From the NCBI GenBank assembly GCA_028280115.1, contig JANQMJ010000010.1:1-64000 (forward strand): a DNA stretch of 64,000 bases. Reading direction: 5' to 3'. The stretch's first letter is position 1, and the number at the start of each line of letters is the position of its first letter. The translations under genes and the position numbers were made by a program. The notes below the pieces were generated by a model, which saw nothing but the letters and a program-made list of their open reading frames with translations, did not search any database and had not been told where the DNA came from. Shown here piece by piece: positions 53,291 to 62,994 of this stretch. Origin of the DNA: Parvularculaceae bacterium (GTDB lineage Bacteria > Pseudomonadota > Alphaproteobacteria > Caulobacterales > Parvularculaceae).

Positions 53291-53716
53291 CTAAGACCCT
53301 CCTGCAATGCCGCCAACGGCGAGGTCGCGGCGCGCGGTGACCGTCGTCACGATGAACCCGGCCATGAAATCAAGGAAGGTCATCGACATGAAAATGAAGA
53401 AGGTTGAATTGCCGAACTCCTTGACGGTGATGAAAAGCAGAAGCGCGGCCACGAACACAACCACCGAAAGCGCGTGATTCATGATCGATTCCGAGCCGGT
53501 CTTCGTCGCCCGAAGCAGTTCGACGAACAAGAGCCCTATGCTGAACACAAGAAAGACATCGCCCCATTCGATTTCCCAGTCGTCCCCCGACACCAGTTTC
53601 AGCGTGACAAGGTGCGTTTCATGCCACGGAACCTCCGCCGTCCCGACAGCGCCCGTCAGCGTTAGAACGGCGTAGATAATCAAACTGACCGATAGGAGCG
53701 GAAACATCTGATACAT
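53291..53716 (-). CDS. Small membrane protein (phosphate-starvation-inducible-like)
   Basis: A protein of about 141 residues with four hydrophobic helices (about 4-25, 50-70, 82-103, 106-130). The sequence GDVFLVFSIGLLFVELLRATKTG, followed by NHALSVVVFVAALLLFITVKEFGNSTFF, resembles the PsiE/small-inner-membrane type, but the identity is uncertain. ATG 53716 (MYQMFPLLSVS) is preceded by GGGAGG ten bases upstream, which fixes the start. It is convergent with nothing nearby; the glycosyltransferase gene lies upstream on the same strand. Confidence 0.72.
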   Translation of the reverse strand: MYQMFPLLSVSLIIYAVLTLTGAVGTAEVPWHETHLVTLKLVSGDDWEIEWGDVFLVFSIGLLFVELLRATKTGSESIMNHALSVVVFVAALLLFITVKEFGNSTFFIFMSMTFLDFMAGFIVTTVTARRDLAVGGIAGGS

Positions 53717-53802
53717 GGCCCGCAATCCTCCCTTATCTCAACTGCCCCGCCCAACGGCGAGGGAAGCGTCATCCTATCACAGAAGGCGCGCGCAAAAACC
53801 CT

Positions 53803-54597
53803 CTATTCGCGCTCTTCGTCGACCGATTCCGGCCGCCGAGCCCGCGCCATCAGCCAGAAAACACCTGCTAAATCCACGATTCCAACGAGAAACCTCCCCC
53901 AGTTGGTGTATTTGGACCGGCCATGCGCGCGCGGGCGATCCTTGACCGGCGCAAACGCCACGCCGAACCCTTCGCGCCGCATCAGGGCCGGCAAATACCG
54001 GTGCATGTTGTCAAAATAAGGAAGCCGCAGATAGGCGCCGCGGCGGAACAGTTTAAGCCCGCAACCGGTGTCAGCCGCGTCGTCTTTCAGGATGCGCCGG
54101 CGCACGCTGTTCGCCAGTTGCGAAGCGAGCTTCTTGTGCGCCGTGTCCTCGCGCGTGATGCGTTCGCCGGCGATCATGACGACGCCTTGCGCGCGAACGC
54201 TTTCGAACTGTTCAAGCAAGGCGAGAATGTCCGCCGGATCGTTCTGACCGTCGCCGTCCATGGTGGCGATGATCACGCCGCGCGCGGCTAGAACGCCAGT
54301 GCGGACCGCTCGACTCTTGCCGGCATTGCGCCCATGCCGGATAACGCGCAGGCGCGGATGGACTTGCTTGGCTGCAGTCAATGCGCCCGCCGTGCCGTCG
54401 GCCGATCCGTCGTCGACCGCAATGATTTCATAATCGAGATTTGACAGCGCCGAATTGATTTCGTCGATCACCGCGCGCACATTGCCCTCTTCGTTGAAAA
54501 ACGTCGTCACGACGCTGATCGAGGGCGATGCGCGCGCAAGGTCGCGGTCCAGCGCAAAAAAGGCCGCGTTTTGCGGGCTGGCGTTGCCTTGGTTCAT
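53803..54597 (-). CDS. Glycosyltransferase family 2 (dolichyl-phosphate mannose synthase-like)
   Basis: A 264-residue GT2 enzyme. The nucleotide-binding start ISVVTTFFNEEGNVRAVIDEI, EIIAVDDGSADGT, and the DxD-containing TMDGDGQNDP motif are clear, and NMHRYLPALMRREGFGVAFAPVKDRPRAHGRSKYTNWGR is the polyprenyl-phosphate mannosyl/glucosyl-type acceptor region. A hydrophobic C-terminus (FLVGIVDLAGVFWLMARAR) may associate with membrane. It would load a sugar on undecaprenyl phosphate, which the divergent ArnT-like enzyme at 54729 could then use. Start ATG 54597. Confidence 0.9.
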   Translation of the reverse strand: MNQGNASPQNAAFFALDRDLARASPSISVVTTFFNEEGNVRAVIDEINSALSNLDYEIIAVDDGSADGTAGALTAAKQVHPRLRVIRHGRNAGKSRAVRTGVLAARGVIIATMDGDGQNDPADILALLEQFESVRAQGVVMIAGERITREDTAHKKLASQLANSVRRRILKDDAADTGCGLKLFRRGAYLRLPYFDNMHRYLPALMRREGFGVAFAPVKDRPRAHGRSKYTNWGRFLVGIVDLAGVFWLMARARRPESVDEERE

Positions 54598-54728
54598 GAC
54601 CGCCGCTCATAACGGAATTTCCCTGACCGGTCACGCAAGCGCCGCCGCCGTCTCTTGAAGACATCGCCAAAACGGTCGACTAGAATTTCATTCCCGCATG
54701 CGGCGGGCGGAACACGAGACGCGGATAA

Positions 54729-56405
54729 ATGCAGAGCGCTTTTGGAAATCTCGCTATGTCCCCGAGATTGCTCGGCGTTATCGGATTCGCCGTTTTTGTC
54801 TCCCTAGCCGGGCTCTGGACCATGCCCCCGCTCGACCGCGACGAATCGCGCTTCGCCCAGGCGACGACGCAAATGCTCGAGACCGGCGATTTCATCACCA
54901 TCCGGTTTCAGGACGAAGAGCGCAATAAAAAGCCGGCCGGCATCCACTGGCTGCAGGCGGCGAGCGTCGCCGCCTTTTCCGACGCCGAAGCCCGCACGAT
55001 CTGGGCTTATCGCCTGCCGTCGGTTCTGGGAATCGCGCTTGCGGTCGTGTTCACCTATCTGACGGCGAAACGACTTTATGATCAGCATACGGCTTTTCTC
55101 GCCGCGCTGCTTCTGGCCGGCGCGCCGTTGATCGCCGTCGAAGCGACCATCGCGAAAACCGACGCTTTTCTGCTGGCGATGATCGCGCTGGCGCAATGGG
55201 CGTTCGCGGAAATATACGCCCGCCTGAACGACGGCGCGAAAACCGGCTGGAAATGGCCGTTGCTGTTCTGGTGCGCGCAAGGCGCCGGCGTGCTGATCAA
55301 AGGACCGATCGCGCCATTGATCTCGGGATTGACGGGGCTCGGCCTGGCCACGGTGAAACCGAGATGGACCTGGCTTTCCGCCCTGCGGCCGTTGGCGGGG
55401 TTGGCGATTGTCATTTTGATCGCCGCGCCCTGGGCGATCGCGATTGGTCTGGCGACGGAAGGGCGTTTTTATCAGGGCGCGGTAGGCGTCGACATGCTGG
55501 GCAAAGTCGGGACTGCGCAAGAAGGCCATGTGGGCCCGCCGGGCTATCACGCGGTGCTGGTCTGGGGACTGTTTTGGCCGGCCGCAGCGCTGCTCGGGCC
55601 GGGGCTCGTGCGGGTATGGCGCGAGCGCGGCGAATGGCCGGCGCGTTTTCTGCTCGCCTGGATCATTCCCGCCTGGATCGTGTTCGAACTCACGGCGACG
55701 AAACTGCCCCACTATGTCATGCCGATGTATCCCGCGCTGGCGATTGTCGCGGCCCGCGTCGCCGCAAGCGCCGATCAAGGCGAGCGCTGGTTCAAGAAAG
55801 CCGGCGCCGTGCTTTATGGCGCCCTCGGGCTCAGCGCGGCGGGACTGATCCTGGCGCTGCCGATGTTTCTGAACGCGCCGCCGACGGGCGCGGGCGTTTT
55901 CGCCGCCGGCGGATTTACGGCGATGGCGTCCTTGGCGATCGCTTGGCTGTTCTGGAAGGGCAAGGCGTTCAAAGGCGGGATCGCCGCGGCGGCGCTCGGC
56001 GCGTTTTTCGCCTGGACCATGCTGACCGCGATATTGCCAAACCTTTCAACGCTGGCGATCTCTCCGCGCGTTTCCACCGCGCTTGAAGACGCCGGCCGGC
56101 ATCCGTTGAAAGACGGCGCCGGGCCGGTCGCCCTGGCGGGCTATCACGAGCCTTCCGCGGTCTTCCTTTTGGGCACGCAAACGCAGCTCGTCGACGGTGC
56201 CGCGGCGGGACGCGCGCTGGCCGCTGGAAGCGTCTCGGCGGCGATCATCGACCAACCGAACGAAGCGGCGTTTCAGTCCGCCTTTCCCGCAACGGCGCCG
56301 CAGCCAGTTCGGCTCACTGTGATCGAGGGTCTAAATTATTCCAACGGGCGAAGGGTCAGCCTGACGATTTACGTCTCGGCGCCGAGCGAAAAAAGCGCTC
56401 CCTAG
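54729..56405 (+). CDS. Glycosyltransferase family 39 (ArnT-like)
   Basis: A 558-residue polytopic protein (about twelve helices) of the GT-C/PMT class. The first periplasmic loop has the catalytic acidic motif PLDRDESRFAQATTQMLETGDFITIRFQDEERNKKPAGIHW. Members transfer sugars from polyprenyl phosphate to lipid A or protein; the ArnT enzyme adds aminoarabinose to lipid A. Here the substrate is unknown but is likely supplied by the GT2 gene that is divergent from it. Start ATG 54729. The stop overlaps the convergent GT2 gene at 56402 by four bases. Confidence 0.9.
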   Translation: MQSAFGNLAMSPRLLGVIGFAVFVSLAGLWTMPPLDRDESRFAQATTQMLETGDFITIRFQDEERNKKPAGIHWLQAASVAAFSDAEARTIWAYRLPSVLGIALAVVFTYLTAKRLYDQHTAFLAALLLAGAPLIAVEATIAKTDAFLLAMIALAQWAFAEIYARLNDGAKTGWKWPLLFWCAQGAGVLIKGPIAPLISGLTGLGLATVKPRWTWLSALRPLAGLAIVILIAAPWAIAIGLATEGRFYQGAVGVDMLGKVGTAQEGHVGPPGYHAVLVWGLFWPAAALLGPGLVRVWRERGEWPARFLLAWIIPAWIVFELTATKLPHYVMPMYPALAIVAARVAASADQGERWFKKAGAVLYGALGLSAAGLILALPMFLNAPPTGAGVFAAGGFTAMASLAIAWLFWKGKAFKGGIAAAALGAFFAWTMLTAILPNLSTLAISPRVSTALEDAGRHPLKDGAGPVALAGYHEPSAVFLLGTQTQLVDGAAAGRALAAGSVSAAIIDQPNEAAFQSAFPATAPQPVRLTVIEGLNYSNGRRVSLTIYVSAPSEKSAP

Positions 56406-57397
56406 CGCGCCGAACGCCGCGCAGAAAGAGCGCGGGCCCGCTTGAGGCCGCGTCCGCCCGCGCGCCGGCGCAACCCAACCAGCCGCAGCGCCTTTCCGAT
56501 CCCGCGCCGTATGACCAGCAGCCCAAACGACGCCCACAGCGCCCCGGCGGCCAGCCACAAAAACGGACGCGGATAAGCGTCGGAAAAATGCGTGTTGAAG
56601 TAACGGATCAGGCCGGCGGTCTTGCGCGCTTCGATGCGCACCGGATTGGCGCGGCTCGAATGCCTGAAATGCGTCGCCGTAACATGCGGATTGAAATAGA
56701 CCCCGCCGCCGGCCTTGGCGAACCGCAGGCAAAAATCGATGTCTTCAACATGGAGAAAATAACGTTCGTCCATGCCGCCAATGGCGTCGTAATCGGCGCG
56801 CGGCGTGATGAAGCAGGCGCCGGATATCGTCGGCGCGCGCACGATGTCGCTCGGACATTCATCCGTATGGAGATTGAAACGCCGAAAATAAGGATGGCGC
56901 GGCGCAAGCCTGTAAAGCTTCGTCGCTTCGACGAACGCGCGCCAGGGCGTCAGCGTCGCCCGTCGCGAGCCCCGCTGTTCGTTTCCGTCCGGCTCCAAGA
57001 GCCGCGCGCCCATGAGCCACGGCCGTTCCAGTTCGGCGCCATCGCGCAATAACCGCGCAACGCCGCCTTCGCATATCATCGCGTCGGGATTAAGAAACAA
57101 CAGATACTCGCCTGCAGCCGCCGCCGCACCTTTGTTGCAAGCGGCCGCAAAGCCGATATTGCCGTGTCCGGCGAGCACCTTGACCGGCGCGCCGGGCGCA
57201 TCGACCGCCGTCGCGCGCTCCACATCGCCAGCGAAATTGCCGTTGTCGACGAGAATGATTTCGCCGATCTCCGGCTGGGCCTTGAGCGACTCGATCGAGC
57301 GCGCCAACAGCGGTCCGGTAAAATAGCTGACCACGATAGCGCTCACTGGGGCGCTTACTGAAGCGTCGACGGTCTTGCGTTCTGCGTCTGGGTGCAT
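56402..57397 (-). CDS. Glycosyltransferase family 2 (rhamnosyltransferase-like)
   Basis: A 331-residue GT2 enzyme. VSAIVVSYFTGPLLARSIESL, IILVDNGNFAGD, NIGFAAACNKGAAAAAGEYLLFLNPDAMI and the WLMGARLLEPDGNEQRGSRR segment match the WcaA/rhamnosyltransferase-type branch acting in O-antigen or exopolysaccharide synthesis. The C-terminus (PFLWLAAGALWASFGLLVIRRG) is hydrophobic and probably membrane-associated. Its start lies four bases after the stop of the O-antigen ligase-like gene, so the two form an operon. Confidence 0.9.
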   Translation of the reverse strand: MHPDAERKTVDASVSAPVSAIVVSYFTGPLLARSIESLKAQPEIGEIILVDNGNFAGDVERATAVDAPGAPVKVLAGHGNIGFAAACNKGAAAAAGEYLLFLNPDAMICEGGVARLLRDGAELERPWLMGARLLEPDGNEQRGSRRATLTPWRAFVEATKLYRLAPRHPYFRRFNLHTDECPSDIVRAPTISGACFITPRADYDAIGGMDERYFLHVEDIDFCLRFAKAGGGVYFNPHVTATHFRHSSRANPVRIEARKTAGLIRYFNTHFSDAYPRPFLWLAAGALWASFGLLVIRRGIGKALRLVGLRRRAGGRGLKRARALSARRSAR

Positions 57398-57400
57398 GTT

Positions 57401-58657
57401 TCACCCTTTTAAGGCGCGCCCGATCGAATAGCCAAGGCCCGCGCCCATGGCCGCCAGCGCGATCGAGGCGAAACGCCAGACCTGCCACAGACTGCCGTCA
57501 ACCATCATGGTGGCGAGAAACGCAACGACCGCGCCGATAATGGCGGCGACAACGTTCGGGGAAAGATTCGCCCGGCGCAAGAGCCGCATGCCGCAATAGA
57601 TGAAGAGGGCAAACGACGCGACGCCCGGCAGCCCGAGTTCCAGCCAGGTCTGGAGAAAAAGATTATGCGGATGGTTGGCGATCACCGACATCGGAACCGG
57701 CGCGCCGGGCACATCGATCATCGGCGCGGTTCTTTCCCAGATGCGCGTAAAGTCCGCGCCGAATCCGAACGGCAGACCCTCGGGGATCCGCGAAGCGACG
57801 CTCTGCCAGATCGAAAGCCGGTGCAGCCAGGAAGACGGCGCCGCATCGCCGATCCGCTGGTAGGCGGCCTCGACCGGAATGAACGCTGCGAGCGGCGCGA
57901 GCATGAGGCCGGCGATGATCGCCCAGCCTGTCGCCGTCAGCGTACGGTTGGGCGCCTTTACCGCCGCATACGCCACAGCGAGGCCCGCCAGGATCGCCAC
58001 GATATTCGCCATGATGTTATTGCTCGCCGCCGCCGCCGCGCCGAGCGCCAACAGGCCAAGCCCCGCAGCCCTGCCCACGAGCATGGATGCAATGATCGCG
58101 GCGGGAATAAGCGATGGCACAAGCGCGCTGACGCCCGAAGCAAGGGCGAAAATATCTTTCGCTCGATCCGGGCTCGGATCATGGGGCGGCAGGACGGCGC
58201 GGAGAATTCCGCCGGTGAGCCCTTCAAACAGCAGCACGGCCATGCCCGCAGCCACTGACGCCGCAAAAGCGATCGACAGTCGATAGATCCAGGCGCGGGT
58301 CAAGTTCAGCGAAAACCACACGACGCTGCCGCCCACGAGCACCGGCGCGAGAATATAAAGCGCGAGCGTATATTGATGCTTGGGCGACCAGAAACCGGAA
58401 AGAAATATCCAGAAGCAAAAGAACATGATGGCGGCGAAGCCGACGAAATAGGGCTCGCGCAGATTCATGCGGTCGAACAGCGCGCCATATGCGGATTGCC
58501 AGAAATCGCCGCGCAAAAAAGCCGGAATGCTCGCCAGGAGCAGCCACGGCGCAACCCCGCGGTGACCGAACACCGCCGTTAAAGGCAACAGAACGAACAG
58601 ACAAAACAACAGATAAAGGCTGGCGCGGTCGCGCTGTTGTCGAAGGGTCAGCCGCAT
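57401..58657 (-). CDS. O-antigen ligase family protein
   Basis: A 418-residue membrane protein with about twelve hydrophobic helices. The Wzy_C/WaaL-type periplasmic loop near the C-terminus contains HPHNLFLQTWLELGLPG, the family signature, followed by two or three helices. It would polymerise polysaccharide repeat units or join them to lipid A core. The GT2 gene follows immediately. Its start ATG 58657 lies nine bases after the thrS stop, so the cell may cotranscribe thrS with these surface glycan genes. Confidence 0.88.
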   Translation of the reverse strand: MRLTLRQQRDRASLYLLFCLFVLLPLTAVFGHRGVAPWLLLASIPAFLRGDFWQSAYGALFDRMNLREPYFVGFAAIMFFCFWIFLSGFWSPKHQYTLALYILAPVLVGGSVVWFSLNLTRAWIYRLSIAFAASVAAGMAVLLFEGLTGGILRAVLPPHDPSPDRAKDIFALASGVSALVPSLIPAAIIASMLVGRAAGLGLLALGAAAAASNNIMANIVAILAGLAVAYAAVKAPNRTLTATGWAIIAGLMLAPLAAFIPVEAAYQRIGDAAPSSWLHRLSIWQSVASRIPEGLPFGFGADFTRIWERTAPMIDVPGAPVPMSVIANHPHNLFLQTWLELGLPGVASFALFIYCGMRLLRRANLSPNVVAAIIGAVVAFLATMMVDGSLWQVWRFASIALAAMGAGLGYSIGRALKG

Positions 58658-58666
58658 GGCCGCGCC

Positions 58667-60634
58667 TTAGGACGCCTGGCGCAGATCCGGCGCCAGGGCC
58701 TCCCGCGCAAGCGCCGCGATGATTTCCGCGCGCGGCGCAACTTGCTGTTGCTTTTCGCCCAAGCGGCGAAGCGAGATCATTTCCTCTTCGGCCTCGCGTG
58801 CGCCGACGACGGCGATGGCCGGCGCCTTGGCGTGAGAATGCTCGCGCACTTTGTAGTTGATTTTCTCATTGCGGATATCAAGTCCGACGCGGACCCCCGC
58901 CGCTTCAAACGCCTTTGCGGTGTCGCGCGCATAATCGTCGGCGTCGGACGTGATCGTGGCGACCACAACCTGCACCGGTGCCAGCCAGACGGGCAGCCGG
59001 CCGGCGTAATGTTCGATCAAAAGGCCGATAAACCGCTCAAACGTGCCCAGAACCGCGCGATGCAGCATCACCGGCCGCTGCTTGGCGCCCGCGGCGTCGA
59101 TATAGGTCGCATCAAGCCGCTCCGGCAGGACATAATCGAGCTGATAGGTCCCCGCCTGCCAGGTGCGGCCGATGGCGTCGGTCAAATGAAATTCCAGCTT
59201 CGGTCCGTAAAACGCGCCTTCCCCTTCCGCATAATCGAACTTTATGCCCGCCGCCGTCAGGGCTTCGGCCAGCGCCTTTTCCGCCCGGTCCCAGGTCGCA
59301 TCGTCGCCGGCGCGCAGCTCCGGCCGCGTCGCCAGCCGATAGGCGATGTCGGTCATGCCCATATCGGCGTATATCCGGGCGAAAAGATTGAGAAAGCGCT
59401 GTGTTTCCTCCGTAATCTGATCTTCGCGGCAAAAAATATGCGCATCGTCCTGGGTCATCTGACGCACGCGCATGAGCCCGTGCAAGGCGCCGTGTGGTTC
59501 GTTGCGGTGGCAGCAGCCGAACTCGGCCATGCGAATGGGCAGATCGCGATAGGATTTAACGCCCTGTTTGAATATCTGAACATGGGCGGGACAGTTCATC
59601 GGTTTTAGCGCCATCAAGTCGGTTTCGCCGGTGATGATCGGCCTGTCTTCTTCCGCTGACGGAATTTCATCGGGCACGACGAACATGTTTTCGCGAAACT
59701 TGCCCCAATGGCCCGACTGCTCCCACAATTTGGCATCGAGAAGCTGCGGCGATTTCACTTCCGCATAGCCGTCGGCGTCGAGGCGGCGACGCATATAGGC
59801 TTCCAGCTCGCGCCAGATGAGATAGCCCTTGGGATGCCAGAACACCGAGCCCTGGGCTTCGGGCTGAAAATGGAAAAGGTCCATTTCCCGGCCGAGCCGG
59901 CGGTGATCGCGCTTTTCCGCCTCCTCAAGGCGATGCAGATGGGCTTTAAGGTCCTTTTCGCTCGCCCAGGCGGTGCCGTAGATGCGCTGAAGCATGGCGT
60001 TGCGATGATCGCCGCGCCAATAAGCGCCGGCGACTTTCATCAGCTTGAACGCCTTACCAATATGTTTGGTCGACGGCAGGTGCGGACCGCGACAGAGATC
60101 GTGCCAGGGCCCGTGATGATAGATGCGGATTTCCTCGCCTTGCGGAAATTCGGCGATGATCTCCGCCTTATAATGCTCGCCGAGCGCCTTGAAATGGTCG
60201 ACCGCCTTGTCACGGTCCCAGATTTCGCGCCTGGTGGGCAGGTCGGCGTCGACCAGTTCGGCCATGCGTTTTTCTATTTTTTCAAGATCGTCGGTCGAGA
60301 ACGGCTCGTCGCGGGCGAAGTCGTAATAAAACCCGTGCTCGATCACCGGACCGATGGTGACCTGCGTGCCCGGATAAAGATCCTGAACCGCCTGGGCCAG
60401 AAGATGCGCCGCGTCGTGACGGATCAGCTCCAGCGCCTCCGGATCGTCGCAGGTGACGATGGCGACGCTCGCATCCCGGTCGATTTCGCGAAAAAGGTCG
60501 ACCAGCGCACCGTCGAGCCTCATCGCCAGCGCCTTCTTGGCGAGGGATTTGGAGATCGACTCGGCGATGTCGGTTCCCGTCACGGCACCGTCAAACTGGC
60601 GGACCGATCCGTCGGGAAGCGTGATGGCGACCAT
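58667..60634 (-). CDS. thrS: Threonyl-tRNA synthetase
   Basis: A 655-residue class II synthetase. An N-terminal TGS domain ([16 protein letters not shown]) is followed by the editing domain with [11 protein letters not shown], the catalytic core with ECNRPMSC-like segments ([16 protein letters not shown]), motif 2 [31 protein letters not shown], and the C-terminal anticodon-binding domain [17 protein letters not shown]. Length is standard. The upstream region contains a strong inverted repeat (60668-60765). The gene is preceded on the same strand by yidD. Confidence 0.97.
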   Translation of the reverse strand: MVAITLPDGSVRQFDGAVTGTDIAESISKSLAKKALAMRLDGALVDLFREIDRDASVAIVTCDDPEALELIRHDAAHLLAQAVQDLYPGTQVTIGPVIEHGFYYDFARDEPFSTDDLEKIEKRMAELVDADLPTRREIWDRDKAVDHFKALGEHYKAEIIAEFPQGEEIRIYHHGPWHDLCRGPHLPSTKHIGKAFKLMKVAGAYWRGDHRNAMLQRIYGTAWASEKDLKAHLHRLEEAEKRDHRRLGREMDLFHFQPEAQGSVFWHPKGYLIWRELEAYMRRRLDADGYAEVKSPQLLDAKLWEQSGHWGKFRENMFVVPDEIPSAEEDRPIITGETDLMALKPMNCPAHVQIFKQGVKSYRDLPIRMAEFGCCHRNEPHGALHGLMRVRQMTQDDAHIFCREDQITEETQRFLNLFARIYADMGMTDIAYRLATRPELRAGDDATWDRAEKALAEALTAAGIKFDYAEGEGAFYGPKLEFHLTDAIGRTWQAGTYQLDYVLPERLDATYIDAAGAKQRPVMLHRAVLGTFERFIGLLIEHYAGRLPVWLAPVQVVVATITSDADDYARDTAKAFEAAGVRVGLDIRNEKINYKVREHSHAKAPAIAVVGAREAEEEMISLRRLGEKQQQVAPRAEIIAALAREALAPDLRQAS

Positions 60635-60667
60635 GGGCTCGCTTTCCGGCTTTTGCAGGCGCGAAAT

Positions 60668-60765
60668 AGACCTTGTCCCTTCTCAGAGGCCGCCGCATTC
60701 GTCAAGCGCCGGCGGGGCGCGATGAGGCCGGCTGGCGCTTGACGAATGCAGCGGCGGCAAGGTCT
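60668..60765. repeat. Long inverted repeat in the thrS leader
   Basis: Perfect 16-bp arms, GCATTCGTCAAGCGCC (60695-60710) and GGCGCTTGACGAATGC (60734-60749), are separated by 23 bases, with an outer pair AGACCTTG/CAAGGTCT (60668-60675 with 60758-60765) and more GCC/GGC pairing between. It covers the whole interval between the thrS start and the yidD stop. It may act as a regulatory leader, a terminator for yidD or simply be a repeat. Confidence 0.75.
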
Positions 60766-61109
60766 TAACGGGACCCGGATTTCGGCGGCGCGCGTCTTTC
60801 CGTCCACGCCCAGTCGCCGAGCCGCCAGAACCGCCAGCCGGCCCGGCGGGGCGCGTCAGGCACGGGATCAAAACCGTGACTGCCGAGAGGATGGCAGCGG
60901 GAAATCCGCGACAGGCTGAGCCAGAAGGCGCGCCAGGGGTGATGGCGGCGAAACGCCTGGACCGCATAGTCCGAACAGGTCGGCTGATGCCGGCAGCGCG
61001 CACCGAGAAGGTAAAACACCGGCGAGAGCGTGCGCTTGTAAAGCCAGACCAGGCCGAGGGCGATGCTGCTCGCAACGCCGATTTTGCGCTGCGTCTCAGT
61101 CGCGGACAT
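60765..61109 (-). CDS. yidD: Membrane protein insertion efficiency factor YidD
   Basis: A small protein of about 114 residues that aids YidC-dependent membrane insertion. The signature is YKRTLSPVFYLLGARCRHQPTCSDYAVQAFRRHHPWRAFWLSLSRISRCHPLGSHGFDPVPD, with the three conserved cysteines. In many bacteria yidD lies in the rnpA-yidC cluster; here it is next to thrS. ATG 61109 overlaps the DUF899 stop region (ATGTCCGCGACTGA); ATG 61121 and 61124 upstream are alternatives. Confidence 0.93.
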   Translation of the reverse strand: MSATETQRKIGVASSIALGLVWLYKRTLSPVFYLLGARCRHQPTCSDYAVQAFRRHHPWRAFWLSLSRISRCHPLGSHGFDPVPDAPRRAGWRFWRLGDWAWTERRAPPKSGSR

Positions 61110-61692
61110 TTTCTCCGCCATCATCTAGCGCTTCAGGGCGGGTCCAATAGCGAAATTGCGGCGTCCATTCCGATTGCGCAACGCCTGCAAGGCTGAGGAA
61201 ATGCCACATCGGCGAATAAAGATCGCCGGGACCGAAGACGGCGCGTCCCCGGCGCATGATCTTGCCGTGCGCGCGCTCATAAATGACGCCGCCCGGCATG
61301 TTGCCGCCGCCTTCCATGACCGATTGCGCCGTCATATAGGCGCCGCCGCCATGGGACGCCATGCGAAAGCGCCAGCCGCGGCTTTGCGCCATGCGGCGCT
61401 GGACGTCCGGCGGATCTTTGGAGACCAGCGCGACCGCCATGGCGTCTTCAAGATGGGAAAGGATGCCATTGATCCCGTCCGCCCACAGGGTGCAGTAGCG
61501 ACAGCCCTGTCCCATATTGTGAATTACCAGCAATCGGTCGCGCCCGGCGAACAATCCTGACAGCGTGGTCTCGCCCTCAAGCGTCTGGAATGTGTAATTG
61601 GAAACTTCAACGCCCGGTTCGGCCTTGCGCAGGGCCGCCAGTTTGAGCGCTTTTTCGTAAAGCTCCCTTTCAAGTTGTTGCGCCTCTGACAT
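61096..61692 (-). CDS. DUF899 family thioredoxin-like protein
   Basis: A protein of about 198 residues. The signature of the DUF899 family is VIHNMGQGCRYCTLWADGINGILSHLEDAMAVALVSKDPP, a thioredoxin-like fold with a CxxC motif, then RMASHGGGAYMTAQSVMEGGGNMPGGVIYER and the C-terminal MWHFLSLAGVA. Members are soluble; redox activity is presumed but not shown for most. ATG 61692 (MSEAQQLERELYEKAL) has GGGAGAG about six bases upstream. The stop overlaps the yidD start. Confidence 0.9.
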   Translation of the reverse strand: MSEAQQLERELYEKALKLAALRKAEPGVEVSNYTFQTLEGETTLSGLFAGRDRLLVIHNMGQGCRYCTLWADGINGILSHLEDAMAVALVSKDPPDVQRRMAQSRGWRFRMASHGGGAYMTAQSVMEGGGNMPGGVIYERAHGKIMRRGRAVFGPGDLYSPMWHFLSLAGVAQSEWTPQFRYWTRPEALDDGGENVRD

Positions 61693-61832
61693 CGGCCGCT
61701 CTCCCATGCTGCGTTTTAGAAAACATAAGCCCTTCCCGGCGCTATTCACAGGCCCGGGTCATTAAAAGAGCTTGAAACAGGAGCGGCCTTGCGGCCTTTT
61801 AGCGTTGCGAACACTCAGCTTTTGGAGGCGAT

Positions 61833-62960
61833 ATGAAACATGTCTTGGGGTTGCTGGGGCTTTGCGTTTTCGCCGCCGCCTGCGCTGCGGAGGAAGCCCC
61901 GATGACGCCCGATTTCCAATGGGCGACGCTGGACGGCACGCCACCGCTGATTATCGCCCATCGCGGCGCCAGCGGCTATGCGCCCGAGCACACGCGCTAT
62001 GCTTATGCGCTCGCCATCGAGCAGGGCACCGATGTGATCGAACCGGATCTGGTCGTCACCAAGGACGGCGTGCTGGTTGCGCGTCATGACCGTTATCTCT
62101 CCGCGACCACGGATGTGGCCGATTATCTGGAATTCGCCGACCGCAAGCGCACGGACGCTTACGCCGCGCAAAGCGAAGGCGTGACCCGCGAAGACTGGTG
62201 GGTCGAGGATTTCACCTATGCGGAATTACGCACCCTGCGCGCGCGGCAATCGCGGAAGGGCCGGACGACGGCCCATGACGGCAAGTTTGAAATCATGACA
62301 TTCGCCGACATTCTTGCGCTTGTCTCCGAAAAAGCCGCGCAAGCCGGCCGGCCGGTGGGCATTTATCCGGAAACCAAACATCCGGGCTATTTCGCTTCCA
62401 TCGGTCTTGATTTTGAAAAGCCCTTGCTCGAAGCGCTCGAGGGCTTCGATGCCGGGCTCGTCTTCATTCAGTCCTTCGAACCGGAGATTTTAAAACGCCT
62501 TAGGGGCAAGACCGACGCCAAGCTCGTCCAACTTGTCTATGAGAAAACGCCCGGCGCCGGGCCGAACATTCCGCTTGAAGAGATTGCGACTTACGCGGAT
62601 GGAGTGGGCGCAGCAAAAAGCTTGGCGTTCGATCCAGGCTCAGAAAACGTATATAGCGACTTTGTAAGGAACGCTCATCGGCAAAGTCTTTTCGTTCATT
62701 TTTGGACATTCAGAAACGATGAACCCAATCAGCAAATTGTTGACTTTGCTTCTGAAAAAATAATCTCTAAGCAAGAGTGCGTATCAAACCCTCAAAATCC
62801 AAGCGGCTCTTGCATCCATCAGGCCGAAATTGCGCTGCCGTTGGATGACGCGCGTTCGCCCGACTTGGAGTATTTGATCTACTATAGCGCTGGCGCTGAC
62901 GGCTTTTTCACCGACTTCCCCGACACCGCCGTCGGCGTGCGCGAAAACATCATCCAATGA
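61833..62960 (+). CDS. Glycerophosphodiester phosphodiesterase (GlpQ-like), mosaic 3' end
   Basis: A 375-residue lipoprotein with lipobox AAAC in MKHVLGLLGLCVFAAAC. The GDPD domain has IIAHRGASGYAPEHTRYAYALAIEQGTDVIEPDLVVTKDGVLVARHD, in which the His-Arg and Glu/Asp residues for metal and substrate are present. GIYPETKHPGYF and FIQSFEPEILKRLR follow. It hydrolyses glycerophosphodiesters to glycerol-3-phosphate and alcohol. From about 62600 the sequence becomes AT-rich with rare codons, and a second copy of the C-terminal end lies downstream at 62995-63069. This suggests that the 3' part was replaced by recombination with a relative. Confidence 0.88.
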   Translation: MKHVLGLLGLCVFAAACAAEEAPMTPDFQWATLDGTPPLIIAHRGASGYAPEHTRYAYALAIEQGTDVIEPDLVVTKDGVLVARHDRYLSATTDVADYLEFADRKRTDAYAAQSEGVTREDWWVEDFTYAELRTLRARQSRKGRTTAHDGKFEIMTFADILALVSEKAAQAGRPVGIYPETKHPGYFASIGLDFEKPLLEALEGFDAGLVFIQSFEPEILKRLRGKTDAKLVQLVYEKTPGAGPNIPLEEIATYADGVGAAKSLAFDPGSENVYSDFVRNAHRQSLFVHFWTFRNDEPNQQIVDFASEKIISKQECVSNPQNPSGSCIHQAEIALPLDDARSPDLEYLIYYSAGADGFFTDFPDTAVGVRENIIQ

Positions 62961-62994
62961 AACAAGCGACGGACTCGCCGCGCCTACCACCCAC

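Noticed and set aside
60668..60765. T-box riboswitch in the thrS leader
   Set aside because: The T-box consensus is absent, and alphaproteobacteria do not use T-boxes; the structure is just a long inverted repeat.
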